Assembly (NCBI RefSeq): GCF_034120055.1
Contig: NZ_CP139368.1
Span: 2,294,001-2,358,000 of the forward strand
Length of the DNA stretch: 64,000 nucleotides
Source: Microbacterium rhizosphaerae
Lineage (GTDB): Bacteria; Actinomycetota; Actinomycetes; Actinomycetales; Microbacteriaceae
Direction of reading: 5' to 3'
A model generated the notes under the pieces. The model was given only the letters and a program-made list of their open reading frames with translations, searched no databases and was not told the origin of the DNA. Position numbers and translations under genes: made by a program. Shown in pieces: positions 38,970 through 47,571 of the stretch (its first letter is position 1; every line of letters begins with the position of its first letter).

Positions 38970-41125
38970 CCACCACCGACGGGAAGATCGATCCCGGCCT
39001 GCTCGACGCCGTCGCCGCCGGCGCCTACCACTCCCCCCACGACGTGCTCGGCCTGCATCCCGCCGGCACGGATCGCTGGGTCGTGCGCGCGCGCCGCCCG
39101 CTCGCGAAGACCGTGACCGCGGTGTTCGCGGACGGCACCAGCACATCCTTGACGCACAGCCGTAGCGGAGTGTGGGAGGGAGTGCGCGAGGGTGCACCCG
39201 ACGCCTACCGGCTCGTCACGAGCTATCCCGACGGCGCGGACTACGACGCGGACGACCCGTACCGTCACCTCCCGTCGCTCGGGGAGCTCGACCTGCACCT
39301 CATCCGTGAGGGGCGGCACGAGCAGCTGTGGGACGCGCTGGGCGCGCACGTGCGGGAGAGCTCGGGCTCCCAGGGCACCGCGTTCACCGTGTGGGCGCCG
39401 AACGCGCAGGCGGTGCGCGTGGTGGGCGACTTCAACCGCTGGGACGGTCAGGGCCACGCCATGCGGTCGCTCGGATCGTCCGGGGTGTGGGAGCTGTTCG
39501 TCCCCGATCTCGGCGCCGGCGCCGTGTACAAATACGAGATCCTCACCCGCTGGGGCGGATGGGTCACGAAAGCCGACCCCATGGCGCAGTTCGCCGAGGT
39601 GCCGCCGGCCACCGCATCCGTCGTCGCCGCCCCCCCCGCGCACGAGTGGGGGGATGCCGCGTGGCTCGAGCATCGCGGCCGCTCCACGCCCATCTCGCAG
39701 CCCATGTCGATCTACGAGCTGCACTTCGGCTCGTGGCGTCCGGGGCTGTCGTACCGGGATGCGGCCGACCCTCTCGTCGAGTACGTCACCGCCCAGGGCT
39801 TCACGCACGTCGAGTTCCTGCCTCTGGCCGAGCACCCGTTCGGGGGTTCGTGGGGCTATCAGGTCACCGGCTACTACGCGCCGACCAGCCGGTTCGGCAC
39901 ACCCGACGACCTGCGGTACCTCATCGACCGCCTGCACCAGGCCGGGATCGGCGTGATCATGGACTGGGTTCCGGGACACTTCCCGAAGGACTCGTTCGCC
40001 CTCGCCCGCTTCGACGGCGAGCCCCTCTACGAGCACGCGGACCCCCGGCGCGGCGAGCACAAGGACTGGGGCACGTACATCTTCGACTACGGGCGCAGCG
40101 AGGTGCGCAACTTCCTCGTCGCCAACGCGCTGTACTGGATCGAGGAGTTCCACGTCGACGGACTGCGGGTGGATGCCGTGGCCTCCATGCTCTACCTCGA
40201 CTACTCGCGCAACGACGGCGAGTGGGAGCCGAATAGGTTCGGCGGCCGGGAGAACCTCGAGGCGATCGGCTTCCTGCAGGAGGTCAACGCCACCGCCTAC
40301 AAGCGCTACCCCGGGATCGTGATGGTCGCCGAGGAGTCCACGAGCTTCACGGGCGTCACGGCCCCGACGAGCTCGGGCGGGCTCGGGTTCGGGTTCAAGT
40401 GGAACATGGGCTGGATGAACGACTCGCTCACCTACATCGAGCGCGACCCCGTCCATCGCTCCCACCACGAGGGCGAGCTGTCCTTCTCGTACGTCTACGC
40501 GTTCAGCGAGAACTTCATCCTGCCGATCTCGCACGACGAGGTCGTGCACGGCAAGGGGAGCCTGCTCGCCAAGATGCCCGGCGATCATTGGCAGAAGCTG
40601 GCGAACATGCGCGCATACCTCGCCTACATGTGGGGTCACCCCGGCAAGCAGTTGCTGTTCATGGGTCAGGAGTTCGGCCAGCTCTCCGAATGGTCCGAGG
40701 GCCGGAGCCTCGACTGGTGGATGCTGGACCAGCCCTCGCACGCCCAGCTGCTGGCATTCGTGGCCGAGCTCAACCGCGTCTACCGGGAGCACTCCGCACT
40801 GTGGGCGCGGGATGCCGACGGCGCGGCGTTCTCACGCCTCGGCGCTCCGCACTGGGATCCGAACGTGCAGGTCCTCGCGCGCCGCGACAACCACGGCAAC
40901 ACGGTGGTCGTCATCTGCAACTTCGGCGGCGTCCCGCTCGAGGACCACGCGCTCGACCTGCCCGCACCGGGTACGTGGCGCGAGGTGCTCAACTCCGACG
41001 CGGAGACCTACGGCGGCTCGGGCGTCGGCAACGCGGGCCACGTGACGACGGATCCCTCGGGCCGTGCGGTGCTCCGCATCCCCCCGCTCGGCGTCGTGTG
41101 GCTCGCGCACAGCGCGAACGCGTGA
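38966..41125 (+). CDS. glgB: 1,4-alpha-glucan branching enzyme GlgB
   Basis: A 719-residue GH13 branching enzyme that makes alpha-1,6 branches. Two N-terminal beta domains (an extra one at about residues 15-105 and CBM48 at about 125-215, with FTVWAPNAQAVRVVGDFNRWDG) precede the barrel. Catalytic motifs: GLRVDAVASMLYLDYSR (Asp), MVAEESTSF (Glu) and SHDEVVHGKGSL (His-Asp). AAGGAG lies six bases before ATG 38966, which sits inside the end of glgE, so translation is coupled. GlgE plus GlgB form the core of the maltose-1-phosphate route to branched glucan. Confidence 0.96.
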   Translation: MTTTDGKIDPGLLDAVAAGAYHSPHDVLGLHPAGTDRWVVRARRPLAKTVTAVFADGTSTSLTHSRSGVWEGVREGAPDAYRLVTSYPDGADYDADDPYRHLPSLGELDLHLIREGRHEQLWDALGAHVRESSGSQGTAFTVWAPNAQAVRVVGDFNRWDGQGHAMRSLGSSGVWELFVPDLGAGAVYKYEILTRWGGWVTKADPMAQFAEVPPATASVVAAPPAHEWGDAAWLEHRGRSTPISQPMSIYELHFGSWRPGLSYRDAADPLVEYVTAQGFTHVEFLPLAEHPFGGSWGYQVTGYYAPTSRFGTPDDLRYLIDRLHQAGIGVIMDWVPGHFPKDSFALARFDGEPLYEHADPRRGEHKDWGTYIFDYGRSEVRNFLVANALYWIEEFHVDGLRVDAVASMLYLDYSRNDGEWEPNRFGGRENLEAIGFLQEVNATAYKRYPGIVMVAEESTSFTGVTAPTSSGGLGFGFKWNMGWMNDSLTYIERDPVHRSHHEGELSFSYVYAFSENFILPISHDEVVHGKGSLLAKMPGDHWQKLANMRAYLAYMWGHPGKQLLFMGQEFGQLSEWSEGRSLDWWMLDQPSHAQLLAFVAELNRVYREHSALWARDADGAAFSRLGAPHWDPNVQVLARRDNHGNTVVVICNFGGVPLEDHALDLPAPGTWREVLNSDAETYGGSGVGNAGHVTTDPSGRAVLRIPPLGVVWLAHSANA

Positions 41126-41143
41126 CCGAACGGCGAGCGACGA

Positions 41144-42100
41144 TCAGAAGAGCAGGCTGGCCAGGCGCGCCCGCGCGCGGATGACGCGCGGGTCGCCGTC
41201 GCCGACGAGCGTGAACAGCTCGAGCAGGCGCTCGCGCACCGGGCCGCGCTCGGCCGGGTCGAGTCCGGCGAACAGCTCGAGCAGGCGGTCGAACGCGTCG
41301 TCGACGTGCCCGCCGGACAGATCCAGGTCGGCGACGAGGAACTGGGCCTCCCTGTCCGTGGGCTTCGCCGCCGCGGCGTCGCGTGCCTGCTGCAGATCCG
41401 CATCCTGGACGCGCTGGAGCAGGCGCACCTGACCGAGGCCCGTCCGGGCGTCGGTGTCGCGCGGGTTCTCGGCGAGGGCCTTCTCGTACGCGGCGACGGC
41501 GCGATCGTAATCGCCGGCCTCGATGGCGTCGAACGCCTCGGCGTGCAGCGGCGGCAGCGGAGGCTCGGCATCCATGGCGTCCACGGCACCCTGCTCGGCG
41601 CCGTGGACGGCGACGGTCCCCGTCACGCCGTTCTGAGCCGCCACCTGCAGCAGCTGGGCGAAGACCTCGCGCACCTGCTGCTCCGGGACGGCGCCGGTGA
41701 ACAGCGGCACGGGCTGGCCGCCGACGAGTGCGACCACCATCGGGATCGACTGCGCCCGGAACGCCTGCGAGAGCTGCGGGTTGGCGTCGACGTCGACCTT
41801 GGCGAGCAGCAGGCGCCCACCGAGCTCCCGGACGACCCGCTCCAGGACGGGGCTCAGCTGCTTGCACGGTCCGCACCACTCGGCCCACAGGTCGACGACC
41901 ACCGGCACGGTCCGCGACAGCTCGAGGATCTGGCCGAACGTCTCGTCCGTGACGTCGACCACGAGAGACGGCACGACGGCGGTGCCGGCTCCCCCGGGTT
42001 CGGCTCCTCCCGCGGGCGCGGCGGGCGGCTGCGGGCGGTTGCGGAGTGCGGAGAGGTCGACGGCGCCGCGCATCACGGCACCGGAAGCGGCATCGGTCAT
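41144..42100 (-). CDS. Thioredoxin-TPR co-chaperone (CnoX/YbbN-like)
   Basis: A 318-residue protein with a flexible Pro/Ala/Gly-rich N-terminus (about residues 20-45), a thioredoxin domain (about 47-150) with the intact active site AEWCGPCKQLSPV, and a C-terminal helical tetratricopeptide-like region (about 175-318, e.g. FDAIEAGDYDRAVAAYEKALAENP). E. coli CnoX has lost this CxxC; here it is present, so redox activity is likely. It overlaps the start of its neighbour's downstream end by 4 bp (ATGA) as the second gene of a pair with the 618-residue membrane protein, hinting at a joint role in protein folding at the membrane. Confidence 0.85.
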   Translation of the reverse strand: MTDAASGAVMRGAVDLSALRNRPQPPAAPAGGAEPGGAGTAVVPSLVVDVTDETFGQILELSRTVPVVVDLWAEWCGPCKQLSPVLERVVRELGGRLLLAKVDVDANPQLSQAFRAQSIPMVVALVGGQPVPLFTGAVPEQQVREVFAQLLQVAAQNGVTGTVAVHGAEQGAVDAMDAEPPLPPLHAEAFDAIEAGDYDRAVAAYEKALAENPRDTDARTGLGQVRLLQRVQDADLQQARDAAAAKPTDREAQFLVADLDLSGGHVDDAFDRLLELFAGLDPAERGPVRERLLELFTLVGDGDPRVIRARARLASLLF

Positions 42101-43953
42101 TTGATCACCTGTGCGTCGTGGATGTTGCTGGTGTACCCGAGCAGACGGATCTGGTCGGTCGATCCCTGCGCCGGCACATAGAAGAACAGCTGGTCGCTGT
42201 ACGTGGTGGAGTACCCGGTGGACGAGCTGTCGCCCGCGAGAGCCTTCGTCGCGCCGCTCGCCTTGATCTGCGCGCCGTCCTGCGTCGGCTTGACGTTCTC
42301 GCTCTCGTCGACGTTCACGGCGACGATGGCGCCGCTGGCCAGGGTGGCCAGCGCCACCGGCGGCTGGTCGCCCGCGGTGACCGTGAACGACATCTGGCCG
42401 GTCTGGGCCCCGGTCTTGTTGAAGTCGTCCAGGCGCTGCTTGCGGTTCGCGTCGACGGCGGCGCGCAGCTTGTCGGTCTCGCTGTCGAACGTCGACGCGT
42501 AGGTGCTCTTGTCACCGTTGGTGAGAAGATCCGCGTAGGCCGTGGCGAGCTCACCCGGCTCCATGAGCAGGAACGGCGAGTCTGGCTGCACCTGGGGGGC
42601 TCCGACGTAGACGGGCGCGACCTTGGGCAGCTGCGCCGCCGGCTCCATCGCCGCAGCGTACGTCAGCTTGTACTCCGACCACGGATCCTGCTGCGTCATG
42701 GTCATCATCGTCGGCGCGACCTTCTTGTCGGTCGGGTCGCTCACCACGGCGAGCACCGTGCGCGGCCACCCGTTGTAGGACTGGGGAAGGATCACCTTGA
42801 GCGGCTGGGAGGGGATCGCCGGCAGCGCCTTGTAGTCGGCGATCTTGGCGCGCAACGTGTAGTTCGTCACGCGCTCCGCCAGCATCGCACCGTCCAGGCG
42901 GGTCGCGGCGATCGTGTCGTCCTTCTTGTCGTCGGCCTGAGCGACGGTCTTCGAGATGCGGGTCAGGATGCGTCCCGCCTGCCCCTCGGTCACCGCCGGC
43001 AGCTGCTGGCCCTCCGGAACGATCACCGAGGTGCTGGGGGTCGGCGTCGGCGAGCCGGTGAACTGGGCCCACGCGTCCGCCGAGCAGCCCGTGAACGCCA
43101 GCGCCGAGACGGCGATGACGGGCAGGATCGCGAACGCGCGCCGGCTGGAGAGCGCGCGGCTGTCGCCGGTCTTCCCGGCGCTGATGACGCCCTTGTCGCC
43201 CTGCAGCTCGGACAGGTCGATGGGCTCGGTCACGGGGAGCGGAGGCAGCGCCTTCCGGCGGGGACCCCGCGAACGCCGCATATGACGGATGGCCAGGATG
43301 TACAGCAGCACGCCGACCGCCATGAGGATGGCGCCGCCCACGATGAGCGGGCCGGCCCATGGCGTGGAGGTCTGGAGCGGCCACGAGATCGAGATCGTGC
43401 TCGGTGCCGGCTTCGTGCCGTCGGTCGCGACGAGGACGCTCGTGCCCGCGGGCAGGTCCATGGGCGCGATCAGGACGCCATCCTGCTGGAACTCGTCGAG
43501 CCACAGGTCGGAGCCCGCCGGGCTGTGCGACGGCGCCGTGGGCGCCGCCGCGTCTCCGCCGCCGTCGCCGCCGCCGCTCGCGTCGCCGCCACCGCTGGAG
43601 TCTCCACCGCTGCCGTCGGAGCTGGTCACGCTCGGAGCGACCGGCGTGGTCGTCAGCTTGCCGGTCTTGGTCACGGAGACCTCGTCGTAGGACGTGTCCG
43701 CGAGCCACGCCTTGAGGTCGGATGTCCGGGCATAGGAGGCGAACAGCGTGCCGCTCCCCTGCGCACGCAGGGTCTGCGTACCTTCGCGCGAGTTCAGCAC
43801 CGCGCCGTCGATGAGCACGAACGGCGCCTTCGAACCCGCCGGGACCGACGCGCTGGTGCTGGTCGGGCCTTGGAACACGGTTCGCTGGGCGATTCCGGCA
43901 CCGATCATGAGCGCGGCCAGAACGAACGCCGCTACGGCCCAAACGAAACGCAC
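42097..43953 (-). CDS. Large membrane protein with internal lipobox-like segment (DUF8094-like)
   Basis: A 618-residue protein I can only partly interpret. It starts with a signal anchor (about residues 3-22), then an exported domain with a Gly/Ser/Asp-rich stretch (about 105-140), a membrane helix (about 202-222), a basic cytoplasmic loop (RHMRRSRGPRRKALPP), and a second signal-like helix ending ALAFTGCSADAW (about residues 275-295), which looks like a lipobox. The last ~300 residues are exported, with repeated Asp/Lys/Thr-rich polar sequence. It may be a fusion of a membrane protein and a lipoprotein. GTG start, GGAGG 10 bases upstream; coupled to the CnoX-like gene. Confidence 0.7.
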   Translation of the reverse strand: MRFVWAVAAFVLAALMIGAGIAQRTVFQGPTSTSASVPAGSKAPFVLIDGAVLNSREGTQTLRAQGSGTLFASYARTSDLKAWLADTSYDEVSVTKTGKLTTTPVAPSVTSSDGSGGDSSGGGDASGGGDGGGDAAAPTAPSHSPAGSDLWLDEFQQDGVLIAPMDLPAGTSVLVATDGTKPAPSTISISWPLQTSTPWAGPLIVGGAILMAVGVLLYILAIRHMRRSRGPRRKALPPLPVTEPIDLSELQGDKGVISAGKTGDSRALSSRRAFAILPVIAVSALAFTGCSADAWAQFTGSPTPTPSTSVIVPEGQQLPAVTEGQAGRILTRISKTVAQADDKKDDTIAATRLDGAMLAERVTNYTLRAKIADYKALPAIPSQPLKVILPQSYNGWPRTVLAVVSDPTDKKVAPTMMTMTQQDPWSEYKLTYAAAMEPAAQLPKVAPVYVGAPQVQPDSPFLLMEPGELATAYADLLTNGDKSTYASTFDSETDKLRAAVDANRKQRLDDFNKTGAQTGQMSFTVTAGDQPPVALATLASGAIVAVNVDESENVKPTQDGAQIKASGATKALAGDSSSTGYSTTYSDQLFFYVPAQGSTDQIRLLGYTSNIHDAQVIK

Positions 43954-44007
43954 GAAACCACATCCTCCAGTGCCCGCGCTCGGGCGCGCAGGGCTGTCAG
44001 CCGACGT

Positions 44008-44032
44008 TTCAGGTTATCGAAGACGACCTGAA
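44008..44032. promoter_or_regulatory. Inverted repeat between divergent genes
   Basis: TTCAGGT and ACCTGAA, a perfect 7+7 inverted repeat with an 11-bp spacer, lie between the 618-residue membrane gene (start 43953) and the AI-2E-type transporter (start 44120). Size and position fit a dimeric regulator site; nothing identifies the protein. Confidence 0.35.
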
Positions 44033-44119
44033 TGTCACGTGGGAGCATGCCCCTCCCGGGATTCGCGGACCTTGTCAGTATCCTGACGGAACACGCACCC
44101 CGCCGCAGAAGGATGCCCC

Positions 44120-45184
44120 GTGAAGCTCCAGAGTCCGTTCCGCACCGCTTTCCTGGCGACGCTCGGGGTCGGTCTGGGGCTCCTGCTCATCGGCAGCGTC
44201 CAGAACCTGTCGACGATCCTGCTGTACGTCGGGACCGCCCTGTTCCTGTCGCTCGGTCTCGAGCCGATCGTCGCCTTCTTCGAGCGGCGGAAGCTGAAGC
44301 GCTGGCTCGCCGTCCTCATCACGATCCTGATCGTCCTCGCCGTGTTCGCGGGCATCGTCCTGATGATCGTGCCGATCATCGTCGGCCAGATCAGCCAGCT
44401 CGTCACGACGATCCAGCATCTCATCGCGCACGGCGGATTCGACCCCGTACACGCGATCCGGACGTGGCTGCACGCGACCTTCCCCGCCCTCAATGTCGAC
44501 CAGCTGTTCACCTACATCGAGAACTGGTACAACTCGCTCGACCTCGCGAAGCTCGGCGAGCAGATCGGAACCGGCATCATCGCCGTCGGCGGCGCCGTCA
44601 TCGCGGGGATGGCGGGGGCGTTCATCGTCATCATCCTGACGATCTACTTCACCGCATCCACCCCCTCGCTGAAGACCGCGGTGTATCAGCTGGTTCCGGC
44701 GTCCAAGCGCGAGCGATTCGTCGACCTCGCCGAGCAGATCATCGGCTCGGTCGGCTACTACGTCATGGGCCAGGTGACCCTCGGGGTGATCAACGGCGTC
44801 CTGAGCGCGATCTTCCTGACCATCATCCAGGCGCCGTTCCCCGCCGTGCTCACGGTCATCGCGTTCTTCTTCTCGCTGATCCCGCTGGTCGGCACGATCA
44901 CGGGCTCGACGATCATCGTGCTGACGTGCCTCGGGTTCGGCTCCCCCACCACGGCGCTCATCGCGGCGATCTACTACATCGTCTACATGCAGATCGAGGC
45001 CTACGTGATCTCGCCGCGCATCATGAACCGCGCGGTGTCGGTACCGGGCGCGGTCGTCGTCGTCGCCGCCCTCGCCGGAGGATCCCTCCTCGGCCTCCTG
45101 GGCGCCCTGGTGGCGATCCCGGTGGCGGCGAGCATCCTGATCATCTACCGGCAGGTCGTGATCCCGCGCCAGAACGAGCGGTAG
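44120..45184 (+). CDS. AI-2E transporter (PerM/UPF0118) family permease
   Basis: A 354-residue integral membrane protein. Hydrophobic segments occur at about residues 8-27, 33-48, 58-82, 145-175, 205-235, 240-270 and 295-340. Family features include LFLSLGLEPIVAFFERR, the conserved FFFSLIPLVGTITGS and YVISPRIMNRAVSVPGAVVVVAALAGGSLLG. Members transport varied small molecules; the AI-2 label comes from one E. coli protein and does not establish the substrate here. GTG start with AAGGA seven bases upstream. Convergent with the hydrolase gene, whose stop abuts directly. Confidence 0.88.
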   Translation: MKLQSPFRTAFLATLGVGLGLLLIGSVQNLSTILLYVGTALFLSLGLEPIVAFFERRKLKRWLAVLITILIVLAVFAGIVLMIVPIIVGQISQLVTTIQHLIAHGGFDPVHAIRTWLHATFPALNVDQLFTYIENWYNSLDLAKLGEQIGTGIIAVGGAVIAGMAGAFIVIILTIYFTASTPSLKTAVYQLVPASKRERFVDLAEQIIGSVGYYVMGQVTLGVINGVLSAIFLTIIQAPFPAVLTVIAFFFSLIPLVGTITGSTIIVLTCLGFGSPTTALIAAIYYIVYMQIEAYVISPRIMNRAVSVPGAVVVVAALAGGSLLGLLGALVAIPVAASILIIYRQVVIPRQNER

Positions 45185-45898
45185 TCAAGACTCGTCCCAT
45201 TCGGTCGGAAGGGGGCGGGCGGCCGGGTTCATGGCGGCCACGACCTCGTCGAGCACGCGCCGGGTCTGGTTCTCGCCGACCCACAGATGCTTGCCGCCGG
45301 CCACCGGGACGACGCGGATGTTCGGGGCGACGGCGAAGCGCTCGGCCGCGGCATCGGGCTGCAGGTAGTCGTCGAACTCGGGGATGAGCGCCACCACCGG
45401 TCGCGGGTCGTCCGCCCACGCGGCGAGCTCGTCGGCGCTCGTCCGGTGCAGCGGGGGCGAGAGCAGGATGACCCCCTCGGCGCCGTGATCGCGCCCGTAC
45501 TTAAGGGCGAGCTCGGTTCCGAACGACCAGCCGAGCAGCCACGGATGCGGCAGCCCGCGATCGATCACGAAATCCATGGCCGCGGCCACGTCGAACGCCT
45601 CGGTCCGGCCGCCGTCGAAGGCGCCCTCGCTCGTTCCGCGCGGCGACGATGTGCCGCGCGTGTTGAAGCGCAGCACCGCGATCCCGGCGAGCGCCGGCAG
45701 ACGTCCCGCGGCCTTGCGCAGGATGTGCGAGTCCATGAATCCGCCCGCGGTGGGAAGGGGGTGCAGCGTCACCAGCGTCGCCACGGGCGCACGGTCGACA
45801 GGCAGCGCCAGCTCGCCGACGAGCGTCAAGCCGTCGAACGTGTGCAGCTCGATGTCCTCCCGGACGGCCGGCAGCAGGACAGGACCACGGATCTCCAC
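45185..45898 (-). CDS. Alpha/beta hydrolase
   Basis: A 237-residue serine hydrolase of the small alpha/beta-hydrolase type. The nucleophile elbow is GWSFGTELALKYG; before it come TLHPLPTAGGFMDSH and FNTRGTSSPRGTSEG (oxyanion region), and the catalytic His is in VAGGKHLWVGE. No signal peptide. The start is GTG at 45898, two bases after the stop of the zinc-ribbon-like gene and preceded by GGAAGG; the ORF continues upstream without a plausible start. Similar proteins are annotated as esterases or dienelactone-hydrolase-like, but the substrate cannot be read from sequence. Confidence 0.82.
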   Translation of the reverse strand: MEIRGPVLLPAVREDIELHTFDGLTLVGELALPVDRAPVATLVTLHPLPTAGGFMDSHILRKAAGRLPALAGIAVLRFNTRGTSSPRGTSEGAFDGGRTEAFDVAAAMDFVIDRGLPHPWLLGWSFGTELALKYGRDHGAEGVILLSPPLHRTSADELAAWADDPRPVVALIPEFDDYLQPDAAAERFAVAPNIRVVPVAGGKHLWVGENQTRRVLDEVVAAMNPAARPLPTEWDES

Positions 45899-45900
45899 GT

Positions 45901-46185
45901 TCAGAACACCTTCCAGCAATGCGAATGCCAGTGCCGACGCGCGGCGAGGTCCGCGGCATCGCCGAGCACGCCGTCCGCCCGCCACGCGACGAGGTGGGCG
46001 GTGCCGGGCTCGATGGTGCGGCCGCATCCCGGACACGTGTACGACTTGACCGCCTGCGCCGCGCTGACCGGCTGCACCGTCCACTCGGCCCCGCGCTTGA
46101 TCACGGTGCGCTTGAAGCCGGCGATCATCCGGTCGAGCGAGCCGTCATCCTGCGGATCGGGCCGCCGGCGATTGGCCCGCGGCAC
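45901..46185 (-). CDS. Small zinc-ribbon-like protein
   Basis: A 94-residue soluble protein with a CPGCG pair (about residues 51-55) and a C-terminal HWHSHCWKVF, giving a plausible C-x2-C ... H-x2-C zinc site (the His-rich end also offers alternatives). The N-terminus is basic (PRANRRRPDP). Proteins like this are sometimes labelled ATP/GTP-binding in actinobacterial genomes, but I see no nucleotide motif. It lies between a transglycosylase gene (3 bp away) and the hydrolase gene (start 3 bp after its stop), all on the minus strand, so the three are probably one transcript. Confidence 0.7.
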   Translation of the reverse strand: MPRANRRRPDPQDDGSLDRMIAGFKRTVIKRGAEWTVQPVSAAQAVKSYTCPGCGRTIEPGTAHLVAWRADGVLGDAADLAARRHWHSHCWKVF

Positions 46186-46188
46186 GAC

Positions 46189-46923
46189 TCAATACCAGCC
46201 GGTGCTCTGCGAGTGGCCCCACGCGCCGCACGGTGTGCCGTAGCGGCCCGTGATGTAGCCGAGGCCCCACGCGATCTGGGTCGCGGGGTTCGTCTGCCAG
46301 TCGGCACCGTAGGCCGCCATCTTGCTTCCCGGCAGCGCCTGCGGGATGCCGTAGGCGCCGCTCGAATTGTAGGCGTTGACGCGCCATCCCGACTCCCGGT
46401 TCCACAGCGCGACGAGACACGCGAACTGGTCGTCGCCCATGCCTCGGGCCTGGAGCATCTGGCGGGCGATGGCCTGAGCGCTCCCCGGGTTCGGCACCAC
46501 GAACGGCGCCTTCCACGCGGTGGATGCGGTCGAGGCGGACGCGGTCTGCGTCGGCTTGGGCTTCGGCGGCACGTACACCGAGTAGCTGTCGCGCTGAAGT
46601 GTGTCGGTGCCGGCGGCGGCGTCGGCAGCGACGAGGGTCTGCGCGTTGTGGAGCGTCGATGTGTAGAGCGTCACGGGGGTGACCGCGGCCTCGGCATGGG
46701 GCGTCAGCGCCGCGCCGAGAGGACCGACGTAGGCGGCGACGAATCCGACCGCGGCGATCGCCGCGAAACCCGTCATGACACCGCGACGTCGCGACCACCT
46801 GGTCGGCTTTCGGGCCGGGGCGGGCGCCGCCTTCAAGGCCGGGGCGACCGTCTGGGCGGTCTTGGCCGCATGACGCAGCGTCCGCCGGGATGTTTCGGGA
46901 GTCATCTCGTTGCCGGAAGTCAC
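46189..46923 (-). CDS. Lytic transglycosylase-like secreted protein
   Basis: A 244-residue protein. A basic N-terminal region precedes a membrane helix (about residues 50-72, MTGFAAIAAVGFVAAYVGPLGA); the exported part has an Ala/Thr/Pro linker and a C-terminal goose-lysozyme/SLT-like domain (about 150-244) with the catalytic Glu in LWNRESGWRVNAYNSSGAYGIPQAL and a terminal YITGRYGTPCGAWGHSQSTGWY. It cleaves peptidoglycan glycan strands if active. GTG at 46923 was taken; ATG at 46905 is an alternative. TAGACT at 46933-46938 (minus) would give an almost leaderless mRNA. Confidence 0.85.
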   Translation of the reverse strand: MTSGNEMTPETSRRTLRHAAKTAQTVAPALKAAPAPARKPTRWSRRRGVMTGFAAIAAVGFVAAYVGPLGAALTPHAEAAVTPVTLYTSTLHNAQTLVAADAAAGTDTLQRDSYSVYVPPKPKPTQTASASTASTAWKAPFVVPNPGSAQAIARQMLQARGMGDDQFACLVALWNRESGWRVNAYNSSGAYGIPQALPGSKMAAYGADWQTNPATQIAWGLGYITGRYGTPCGAWGHSQSTGWY

Positions 46924-47004
46924 AGTGTTGCGAGTCTAGCGAGCCGAACGCGGGGACGCCATCCGACGGCGCGCCGTGTCGCAGGACGACGCATCGGGGA
47001 CCGC

Positions 47005-47571
47005 TCAGGCGACGGCGAGCATGACGTCGACGACGGCGTCGAGGACCGCATCCACCTGCACCTCGCTGTATCCGCCGCGCTGCATGCGGAAGGCGACCGA
47101 GCGCACCTGATCGGCGGACACCGGCGCGCCGGACGTGAAGTACCCCGCGATCCTGTCGGCGACGATGTCGACCTCGTCGATCCGGTAGCCCCACCGTCCG
47201 AACCCGACGCGGTCGAACCGCTCCTTCTTGGGCCGGCTCAGGCGATCGAGGATCACCTGAGCCTGCTCACGCGTCGAGTCCAGCCACGCGGCGGTGCCGC
47301 CCTCCGCGATCGCCTGCTCCCGCTGCCGGGACGCGAAGGCGTTCTCGATGCGCGCCAGCGCCGTGTCCACCGCCACGACCGAGTACCCGCGGCGGACCAT
47401 CGGGAACGACACCGCCCGGATCGTCGCAGCGTTGACCGTGCCTTGCTCGCCGGCCTCGAAGGCGGCGCGCGCACGGATGAGGAAGGCGTCGACCGCGCGA
47501 CGCTCATACCCCTTCGCGCGTCCCCTCTCGAGCGGGAAGAGCGGGGCGGATGTCGTGTCGTGAGAGGTCAT
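47005..47571 (-). CDS. DivIVA-domain-like cytoplasmic protein
   Basis: A 188-residue protein built from repeated short modules: GYERRAVDAFLIRAR, VSFPMVRRGYSVVAVDTALARIENAF, GFGRWGYRIDEVDIVADRI and VAFRMQRGGYSEVQVDAVLDAV. Each carries the GY-x-x-x-x-VD-x-x-L/I pattern of the DivIVA N-terminal lipid-binding motif (DivIVA_dom repeats). DivIVA proteins in actinobacteria organise polar growth; this one lacks a long coiled coil, so it may be a partner or a membrane-curvature binder. ATG at 47571 overlaps the cdsA stop in ATGA, and the upstream open frame is noise. Function is inferred only. Confidence 0.75.
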   Translation of the reverse strand: MTSHDTTSAPLFPLERGRAKGYERRAVDAFLIRARAAFEAGEQGTVNAATIRAVSFPMVRRGYSVVAVDTALARIENAFASRQREQAIAEGGTAAWLDSTREQAQVILDRLSRPKKERFDRVGFGRWGYRIDEVDIVADRIAGYFTSGAPVSADQVRSVAFRMQRGGYSEVQVDAVLDAVVDVMLAVA

